The position numbers and the translations under genes are program-made. 64,000 nucleotides of DNA from Limnomonas spitsbergensis (lineage: Eukaryota > Chlorophyta > Chlorophyceae > Chlamydomonadales): NCBI GenBank assembly GCA_037349105.1, contig JAYJMM010000041.1:4834501-4898500 (forward strand), in the 5' to 3' direction. How positions within the stretch are numbered: position 1 is the stretch's first letter; each line of letters begins with the position of its first letter. The notes under the pieces are model-generated. The model worked only from the letters and a program-made list of their open reading frames with translations. It ran no database searches and was not told the DNA's origin. Of the stretch, positions 31,401-42,200 are shown one piece after another.

Positions 31401-33135
31401 CCCCCTGCCCCCTGCCCCCTGCCCCCTGCCCCCTGCCCCCTGCCCCCTGCCCCCTGCCCCCTGCCCCCTGCCCCCTGCCCCCTGCCCCCTGCCCCCTGCC
31501 CCCTGCCCCCTGCCCCCTGCCCCCTGCCCCCTGCCCCCTGCCCCCTGCCCCCTGCCCCCTGCCCCCTGCCCCCTGCCCCCTGCCCCCTGCCCCCTGCCCC
31601 CTGCCCCCTGCCCCCTGCCCCCTGCCCCCTGCCCCCTGCCCCCTGCCCCCTGCCCCCTGCCCCCTGCCCCCTGCCCCCTGCCCCCTGCCCCCTGCCCCAT
31701 GCCCCATGCCCCATGCCCCATGCCCCATGCCCCATGCCCCCTGCCCCCTGCCCCATGCCCCCTGCCCCCTGCCCCATGCCCCATGCCCCATGCCCCATGC
31801 CCCATGCCCCATGCCCCATGCCCCATGCCCCATGCCCCATGCCCCATGCCCCATGCCCCATGCCCCATGCCCCATGCCCCATGCCCCATGCCCCATGCCC
31901 CATGCCCCATGCCCCATGCCCCATGCCCCATGCCCCATGCCCCATGCCCCATGCCCCATGCCCCATGCCCCATGCCCCATGCCCCATGCCCCATGCCCCA
32001 TGCCCCATGCCCCATGCCCCATGCCCCATGCCCCATGCCCCATGCCCCATGCCCCATGCCCCATGCCCCATGCCCCATGCCCCATGCCCATGCCCCATGC
32101 CCCATGCTTGTTTGCAGCTGTTGTGACCCAGCCCCTGCCCCTGCAACTGCCCCTGCTTGTTTGCAGCTGTTGTGACCCAGCCCCAGCCCCTGCCCCTGTC
32201 CCTGCTTGTTTGCAGTTGCTGTGCCCCTGCCCATGCCCCTGCTTGTTTGCAGCTGTTGTGCCCCTGCCCCTGCCCCTGCCCCTGCCCCTGCCCCCGGCCC
32301 CAGCCCCTGCCCCTGCCCCTGCCCCTGCCCCTGCCCCTGCCCCTGCCCCTGCCCCTGCTTGTTTGCATGCGCTTGTTTGCAGGCCTCCCCAAAACCGATC
32401 CCTGCCGCCCCTGTCCATGCTTGTTTGCAGGCGCTGGTTTGCAGACCTCCCCAAAACCGTTCCCTGCCGCCCCTGCCCATGCTTGTTTGCAGGCGCTGGT
32501 TTGCAGACCTCCCCAAAACCGATCCCTGCCGCCCCTGCCCATGCTTGTTTGCAGGCGCTGGTTTGCAGACCTCCCCAAAACCGATCCCTGTCGCCCCTGC
32601 CCATGCTTGTTTGCAGGCGCTGGTTTGCAGACCTCCCCAAAACCGTTCCCTGCCGCCCCTGCCCATGCTTGTTTGCATGCGCTGGTTTGCAGACCTCCCC
32701 AAAACCGTTCCCTGCCGCCCCTGCCCATGCTTGTTTGCAAGCGCTGGTTTGCAGACCTTCCCAAAACCGTTCCCTGCCGCCCCTGCCCATGCTTGTTTGC
32801 ATGCGCTGGTTTGCAGACCTCCCCAAAACCGTTCCCTGTCACCCCTGCCCATGCTTGTTTGCAGGCGCTGGTTTGCAGACCTCCCCAAGACCGTTCCCTG
32901 TCACCCCTGCCCATGCTTGTTTGCAGGTGTTGTGGGTGTGACCCTCGTGAGGGACTTGCTTCAGGTAAGTGGTTGGAACAGGAGCCCTACGTAAGACTGC
33001 GGAATGTGGCACCTGCATCTGTTCTGTACTGCCAGGCTTAAGCCAAGCCCCGATCGAAGAATTCACGACCCAGAATGGTATAAGCCGGCGTCGGTTTTTT
33101 TAGTTGAGGAGGGTTTGCTGTGGGTACAGAGCTGG

Positions 33136-33201
<66 letters not shown>

Positions 33202-36200
33202 AACTACCGGCACTGATAAAAACCTGGGAGACCTGGGAAGCAAGCAACGAATTATGTGGGTGGGCTGGGAAGCAATGGGTTGCTCACTAATGAGCAAGAG
33301 GGTACATGATGGCCTACTGCCGAACAGTATTGACGTCAGGAATTGTCGTCAAAACAACGGCCGCCATCTATTTTCATAAGGCCTGCGGCATCTTGCTTTG
33401 TCCCAAATCTAGCTTTATCCAACACCTAGCTCTGTCCAAATCCTGAAACACAAAATATAGCATTGAAAGCAATCTCAATGAGCTCATACTCAAAATGACC
33501 CCTTGTCCCCTCCTGCACCTCCTATGCCTGTCAGGCTCATCCCAACGCCAAGGCCGTGTTTTGCACCACTGAGGTGACGACTCCCGCCTACTATCCTGGG
33601 AAGGACAGGCACAGGTACGACCACAGGGCACAGGCACAGGTACGACTGCAGGGTGCGACCATGGCAGCTCAGGTGAGGGCGCAGGAACGTTGACGTATCA
33701 GGTAGATGAAGCCCTTAGTCAATGACACAGGTATACTGTCATATCAGGCAGATGAAAGCCTTGGTTACTGACACAGGTACGTTGACATACCAGGCAGATG
33801 AAAGCCTTGGTTACTGACACAGGTACGTTGACATACCAGGCAGATGAAAGCCTTGGTTACTGACACAGGTACGTTGACATATCAGGCAGATGAAAGCCTT
33901 GGTTACTGACACAGGTACGTTGATATACCAAGCAGATGAAAGCCTTGGTTACTGACACAGGTACGTTGACATACCAGGCAGATGAAAGCCTTGGTTACTG
34001 ACACAGGTACGTTGACATACCAGGCAGATGAAAGCCTTGGTTACTGACACAGGTACGTTGACATACCAGGCAGATGAAAGCCTTGGTTACTGACACAGGT
34101 ACGTTGACATACCAGGCAGATGAAAGCCTTGGTTACTGACACAGGTACGTTGACATACCAGGCAGATGAAAGCCTTGGTTACTGACACAGGTACGTTGAC
34201 ATACCAGGCAGATGAAGCACTTGGTTGCTGACACAGGTACGTTGACATACCAGGCAGATGAAAGCCTTGGTTACTGACACAGTTACGTTGACATACCAAG
34301 CAGATGAAAGCCTTGGTTACTGACACAGGTACGTTGACATACCAGGCAGATGAAAGCCTTGGTTACTGACACAGGTACGTTGACATACCAGGCAGATGAA
34401 AGCCTTGGTTACTGACACAGGTACGTTGACATACCAAGCAGATGAATGCCTTGGTTACTGACACAGGTACGTTGACATACCAGGCAGATGAAAGCCTTGG
34501 TTACTGACACAGGTACGTTGACATACCAGGCAGATGAAAGCCTTGGTTACTGACACAGGTACGTTGACATACCAGGCAGATGAAAGCCTTGGTTACTGAC
34601 ACAGGTACGTTGACATACCAGGCAGATGAAAGCCTTGGTTACTGACACAGGTACGTTGACATACCAGGCAGATGAAAGCCTTGGTTACTGACACAGGTAC
34701 GTTGACATACCAGGCAGATGAAAGCCTTGGTTACTGACACAGGTACGTTGACATACCAGGCAGATGAAAGCCTTGGTTACTGACACAGGTACGTTGACAT
34801 ACCAGGCAGATGAAAGCCTTGGTTACTGACACAGGTACGTTGACATACCAGGCAGATGAAAGCCTTGGTTACTGACACAGGTACGTTGACATACCAGGCA
34901 GATGAAGCACTTGGTTGCTGACACAGGTACGTTAACATGTCCGGCAGATGAAGCACTTGGTTGCTGACACAGGTATGTCGACCTGTCAAGCACATGCAGC
35001 CCTGGGTGGGGTGGGTGCTGACTCATCGCCATCGATTTTGTCAACTTTGGTGTAGAGAGATGGTATGGCATCCTCACAAGAGGAAACAGTTCCGACGTTC
35101 CGTAACTAACCCTACTTAGTGGGAAGATTATGGATTCTGGTATTATTATATGTCCTCGCAGTCGCTCAGAATGGAAAGGCTCCTCACTTATCATGCCCAT
35201 GGCCCTCTATTCCACTGCCCTAGGATGGTGACTAATCTGCTGTTCCGGATGGGGGCTGCAGCCATGCTGATGAGCAACAACCCGGTCCCATGCGGGCGCC
35301 CAGCCAAGTACATCCTGCGGCATCACGTGAGAGTGCATGTGGGAAAGAGCGACGAGGCTTACCAGTAAGTGCCAGCCAAGGAGTGCTTATTATGTTGACT
35401 CAGCTACATGTCGGCTACATTCCAGCCCTCAGCCAGCAGAGGCCCTAGGAGTGGCCAGCCATGCTGCTGGTGCTGCCGACTGTGGACTCGTCCAGGTTTT
35501 GGCCCCAAAGGGGCAATGGGCAGCTGCGAGGCAGCCTGCCGATGGTGGGCGGAAAAAGTGTTGCAAGGCCGTAAATTAAATAATAGAAATTTTCAAAATA
35601 ACGAGGCATGAAACCGTTAAAGCTGGTAGGGCCAACTGCTGCTTAGGAGTGTCATGTGCCTTAGCTGCACAGTCTGTGGATCCTGATGGGCACAACTGAC
35701 TGGGCTTGCTTCTGGATATGCCTATGATACTAGTATGGCCGTGGCTGGACTTCAAGGCTTCAAGCAGCTGAGGTACTGGAAGGATGGATGAAATACCCCT
35801 TCGAGAGGGCAGCATGCAGCCGGATTGTAGCTTGATGAGCTGGTGCAAGGCACAGCTGCTTCGCTTGATTTTTAGCTTCGGCGCAGTCGGTACCGCCCTG
35901 CAAAATCTTGGAGAAAAGCTTGGACACGCCTGATTTCATTACTTTAGCAATTAATAGCCGAGCAGAGACAGCGTAGTTTTTTAGTTTTTTAGTTTTTTAG
36001 TTTTTTAGATTTTAGTTTAAAAAGGTAAATTGATTTCAAGAAGCATGTTGATGCACTGCTCCCGGCCTGCCCTCGATGCCAGGAGGAGACTCGGGTCCCG
36101 CGGGCCATGGGACACCCTGGCCTGCGGGCTGCAACATTATTATAACCAAACATACCGGTACCCTCGCCGGTACCGTACATTCGAATAGCCTTCCAGCATC

Positions 36201-39200
36201 CCAAGGACAGCATGTTTTACAGCCTGCATTAAGTCCCACAGAGTTTGTTTAAATTTTATGAAGCCCTGCATGATTCAATTTAAATATTTAATAGTTTATT
36301 ACTGTACGGTATGCCTCTACCGTATGTCTCATATGAGTACATTTATTAAATAACGCTGCTTATTATAAGCTTATTATAAGCTTATTATAAGCTTATTTTT
36401 CAAGCGTCCCGACTGATTCAATTTGCGAAACAAAAAATGGTTATTTTCTACCGGTATAGTAGATAAGCTTTTCCTTACCACAAAAGTATAGTTTACGAAG
36501 GGTGCGCAAAAAGCCGCGCGACCTACAAAGTAAGAGCTATCGAGGAGGCGCGACAACGTCGCTGGGCGGAATCGGTTAAAATTGGTTGAAATCAGTCAGA
36601 AACAGTTGGAATCTGGCAGTGCGTGAACTAATAAACAATGAAAATACCCCCTGCGGGACTTCATAGACAATGGGAAAAGAGGTGTGGGGCTTGATATAGA
36701 TAGTTATTTTTCTAGGTAGGGGTGCGGGAAGGCAAACTTAATGTCACCTAGTGTTTTGTATATACCCTTGAGGACTCCAAGTAGCCCAAGAGCTCAATTT
36801 GCCTCCCAGACGGTCAGGACGCAAAAGCGGTACCCCCGCATGTGGGATGCAGCACTCCTCTCACCAAACTCATGCTCCTGCACCATCACCGTGCTCACAC
36901 AGGGCCATCCGCTACAGCCCGGATGACGAAGGCATCAACGGCGTATATCTAAGCAAGAACGTCGTGGAGCAAGCATCGCGAGCGCTAACCAAAGCCCTCG
37001 TGTCCATTGGCCCCAAGGTACCCACATGCTGTCTTAAGCAGCATAAGGGATCCGTACCTGCCCTTTCTTTGTCCGTCCGTGCGTGCGTGTGTCCATGGGC
37101 CCCAAGGTCAGTCATTCCGATGAAGTGGGCTACCCGGTAGGCTGAGGAGGGTCCTGTTGGGATGTAACCAATGTCAGGCTCCGACGCCAGAAAAGGAACT
37201 CAGGGCTTATGTCAGACAATGTGTGACACCGTAAAACAGGTGTAATGTCAGACAGGGTGTGACACCGTAGATCAGGTGTAATGTTGACTGAAGAACAAAA
37301 TAATATTTGGGGCACCTTCAAAAAGTCGACCGTCACAAACATAAATTTCAGACCGTTGGATATACGGCTGTGCACTGACCAAGATTGAATTTTGGCAAAT
37401 CTGGAGAACTTGGGGAGACTTGATGAAGTAGAGGTCCAGGGGTTTGATCCTCGACCGGCTGGCAGCAAGACAGGTGCCGATGCGCGCTAGGCTTCCTGCA
37501 TGTTTGGGTAAATAGGTCTTGGGACCTGAGGGTGATGGTAGGTACTGGCTTCAGTGGCTGCTGGGAAAGTGCTTTCGACAATCTGTGCGCCTGACAGTGT
37601 GCGCCTGATTGTTTGTGCACAAACAGGTGCTCAGCCTCAAGGAGAAGGCGAAGTACGCATCAGCCGAGTTGTCTCGCAAGCTGGGCTGGTCCAAGCCCCG
37701 TTACTCGCCCTCCTTCTCCGGCTCGCTTGACCACTTCCTCATCCATGCAGGTGGGATTTAACATGTATCAATATACGGTAGATTGCTCTGCCTTCCCTCA
37801 TAATTAACGTTGTATGGGGTTGAGGGATCCATGAATTAACTATTTTTCGATTTTCGACGCCAGTTTTTAGTCGGAAACTTGTCGTTTTTTGACGCCAGTT
37901 TTTAGCGGCGCCAGTTTGTATGGACAGTTCGCCATGAGGGCAGCATTTAAATAAATCATTGTTTGATGCCCGAGGGAAGGCAAGTGAAAAAACGGTACGG
38001 TACCTGGAGCTGTGGCCTGATCTCCAAGAGTAGGTTGTTTACATTGAATGGTAAGTATGAAAGCAAACCACCAAGACAAGAGGACAGAAGGAACGGTGGG
38101 GACAGAGGGCAGAAGAGGCCAAAGAGGGTGAGACACCAAGAAGGACAAATCCAAAACGGGACACGGAACACTTGAACCGGTTAATGGGCACATGTCCCAT
38201 GCATGAAATGTGATGCACTGCTGGACTGTTTGTTTACAGCACAAATTCGTCCCAAAGCACAAAGAGTCAGATGCTCTCTGAGTGAGGGACTCAGGAACCA
38301 GCTTTGGGTCAAACAACGTGCCTTGGTTTTTTCTTCCGTTTTTGTTCTGTCTGAGGTCCTTGTTTACTCAGTGCCTCTACCGCTTTACGGACACAAGTCC
38401 CACGCATCAACTTATCCAATTGTGATGCTCCGCTGGTCCAAAATAAAGATCACAGCTGCAGGAGATGGAGAAGGGATTTGCACAAATGAGTGAGGCATGA
38501 GCTGGCAGGATTCACACTAGGTATCCACACCCCCCAAATCCGTGTGTTAGCCGTTTTGCCTTATATGGCCCGTTTCTGGCCGCAGTTGTGTTTGGCAGTT
38601 GAGCAGTCGAGTCGGAATAGGCAAACGGGCAACGAGGGCCACATGCGCACCTGGGCTGTTTTTGTGTGTTTTAGCGTCTCAGGGTTGGGCGACCGGCATC
38701 CCACTTTCCAAGCAAAAGAAATGGATGAGCCAAGGGCACCGTGGCACCGTGAATGCTATGTAACGTTGGCCTTTGCATGGTAAAAGGCAGGGTTAAACGG
38801 TTTAGCTGTTTGGACCCCTAAACCCTAAACTAGGCAGTACTACGGTACGGACCTTAACTAGACTGTACCATACCATACGGTACCGATTGAAAATATTATG
38901 TTGTCCATTCCTCACCATTGTTTCCCTACCCGTACCGTACTGTTTGACCGTACCGTATTCCTGAACCGGGTAACCCTGATGCCAGGCTCCTCTCAAGTTT
39001 GGATGGCTGGTCTCACACTCACGAACTGAACTCCATTGAATTCCTTGGAATTGGAATTCCACTTCCTTAAAATCCAATTCCATGGAATTCCATGTGCAAA
39101 GTCCATGCAACCATGCATCACTTCTACAGAGACTACTTCTTTGACTGACTAGAAACATGCTGGTGCTGCACATGGGCGCTCATTTGCCTACTGGAGGGCG

Positions 39201-42200
39201 GACTGCATGCACTTTCGAGATCTGATCTGTCGGGCATCGCCATGGCTGCGACTTGATTCGTTGCTCGATGCATTGCCATTTGCCATGTCTCACTTCTATG
39301 TGGAAATGGAACTGGGCGTGTTGATCAATTTCATGCGCCCTGCCTCGTCCACCTTGTCAACTACATGCTAGGTGTAACAGGACTGAACTGAAGGGGGACA
39401 TATGTTGGGAGATGACCTCTCTTGACATCGTACAATTCACACTTTTCTTGGTTGGTAGGAATCGTCTTAAGTTGTGACAAGTCCACCCCCTGTGGCGCTT
39501 GGCTATGCTGCAGGAGGGGGGGGCATGCTTTGGACCAGAAAGACCATGCAGCAGATGCCCCCCCCCCCCTTTCCCCTCCTACCCCCCCTACCCCTCCTAC
39601 CCCTCCTACCCCCCTACCCCTCCTCTACCCCCCCCCTAACCCCCTACCCCTCCTCTACCCCCCCTAACCCCCTACCCCTCCTACCCCCCCTACCCCCCCC
39701 CCCTACCCCCCCTACCCCTCCTCTACCCCCCCTACCCCCCCGACCCCCCCTATCCCCCCTAATCCCCCAGGTGGAGCCAAGGTGCTGGATGGACTGGAGC
39801 AGGCGCTGAAGCTGACAGAAGGGGATATGGAGCCATCAAGGGCTGTGCTGAACAACTATGGCAATGTCTCTTCCTCCACCACCTGGTAATTTAAGGAGGG
39901 ATGGGGGAACGGTAAAAAAGCAATCGGGGGAGCGATGGGGGCCATAAAGGAGCAATGGGGGGAAGATGGGGGAGGGATGAGGGAGGGATGAGGGAGGGAT
40001 GAAGGAAAGTGAGGGAGGGATGGGGGAGGGATGGGGGAGGGATAAGGGTGGGATGAGTGAGGGATGAGGGAGGGATGAGGGCAGTGAAGTAGGGGTGGGG
40101 GAGGGATGGGGGACGGATGAGGGAGGGATGAGGGAGGGATGAGGGAGGGATGAGGGAGGGATGAAAGAGGGATGAGAGAGGGATGAGGGAGGGATGAAGG
40201 AGGGATGAAGGAGGAATGAGGGAGGGATAAAGGAGGGATGAGGGTGGGATGAGGGAGGGATGAGGGACGGATGAGGGAGGGATGAAGGAGGGTTGAGGGA
40301 GGGATGAAGGAGGGATGAAGGAGGGATGAGGGAGGGATGCAGTAGGGATGAGGGTGGGATGAGGGAGGGATGAGGGAGGGATGAGGGAGGGATGAGTGAG
40401 GGATAAAGGAGGAATGGGGGAGGGGTGAGGGAGGGATGAGGGAGGGATGAAGGAGGGATGAGGGAGGGATGAGGGAGGGATGAGCGAGGGATGAGGGAGG
40501 GAGGGATGAAGGAGGGATGAGGGGGGGGTGAGGGAGGGAAGAAGGAGGGATGAGGGAGGGTGAGGGAGGGATGAGTGAGGGATAAAGGAGGAATGGGGGA
40601 GAGGTGAAGGAGGGATGAAGGAGGGATGAGGGAGGGATGAGGGAGGGATGAGGGAGGGATGAGGTTGGGATGAAGGTGGGATGAGGGAGGGATGAAGGAG
40701 GGATGAAGGTGGGATGAGGGAGGGATGAGGTAGGGATGAAGGAGGGATGAGGGAGGGATGAGGGAGGGATGAAGGAAGGATGAAGGAGGGATGAGGGAGG
40801 GATGAAGGAAGGATGAGGGAGGGATGAAGGAGGGATGAGGGAGGGATGGGGGAGGGATGAGGGAGGGATGGGGGAGGGATGAGGGAGGGATGAGGGAGGG
40901 ATGAGGGAGGGATGAAGGAAGGATGAAGGAGGGATGAGGGAGGGATGAGGGAGGTAGGAAGGAGGGATGAGGGAGGGATGAGGGAGGGATGGGGGAGGGA
41001 TGAGGGAGGGATGGGGGTGAGATGAGGGAGGGATGAGGGAGGGATGAAGGAGGGATGAGGGAGGGACGAGGGAGGTATAAGGAAGGGATGAAGGAGAGAT
41101 GAAGGAGGGATAAAGGAGGGATGAGGGAGGGATGAGGGTGGGATGAGGGAGGGATGAAGGAGGGATGAGGGAGGGATAAAGGAGGGATGAGGGAGGGATG
41201 GGGGTGGGATGAGGGAGGGATAAGGGAGGGATGAAGGAGGGGTGTGGGAGGGATGAGGGAGGGATGGGGGAGGGATGAGGTAGGGATGAGGGAGGGATGG
41301 GGGAGGGATGAGGGTGGGATGAGGGAGGGATGGGGGAGGGATGAGGGAGGGATGAGGGAGGGAGGAGGTTGGAAGGAGGGAGGGATGAGGGAGGGATAAA
41401 GGAGTTGCAAAATGCAGCAGGTTTTTTGTTGACGCAATACACGGACCTGCCTGCAATTCATCATTTTGTTGGTTCAATCAATCAATCAATGCATGGCCCT
41501 GACTGCCTTTCCCAAGTTCTAAAGCAACAAAAGGGATTCTACCATCGATGTCAGTCAGTTTTGCGTAGCTGTGTGGACGTTTCGAAGCAGGTGTTCAGGC
41601 AGGCCAGCTGACAAGTGACAACACATTTCAGACAGAATAGCTCTTGCTGTAGTGATCCTCCGAATTTCTACTGACGTAGAGCAGATCTCAACTTATCACT
41701 CACTGGCTGCAGCGTTGAGCTCAATTCTCAGGGACCAGCCCTTTGGTTCAATGCATGGACCTGACTGACATGCAGCATGCTGTTCGTTTGCTGTGCATGG
41801 ATTCACATGCTGCCATGATACGCAGGTACAGGATGAGATACGTGGAGCGCATGGGAGGAGAGCAAGGGGCTCTTGGTAGCGGTTTATATTTGAATGCACG
41901 CGTTACATGTAACGTGTGACATGATGGCATATTGCGCATGCACAGGATCAGCTATTGAGGTTACGCGGCTGGTTTAAACTTGAATGCACACGTTTCATGT
42001 AACGCATGACATGTTGCACAGGTACACGATGAGCTATGTGGAGAGCATGCGCGGAGTGCGACGCGGGGACCGCATCATGCAGATCGGTGTCGGGTCTGGT
42101 GTCAAATGCGGCATCAATGTTTGGCAGGTGAGCATCTCAGCTTCTATTGGAGGCTTGGTTTGCGATAGTCTCTTCTAGGATCAGGGTTGAGTGCCTCCCA

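Noticed and set aside
31159..32941. Five overlapping frames of 262-555 codons, Pro/Ala/Cys- or Gly/Gln/Ala-rich
   Set aside because: They are the stop-free translations of 7-bp and 62-bp repeats in several frames at once, inside KCS intron 6.
39836..41477. Three minus-strand frames of over 500 codons, Ser/Pro/His/Leu-rich
   Set aside because: All three frames of one 15-bp satellite are open. No start context or domain, and the region is KCS intron 12.
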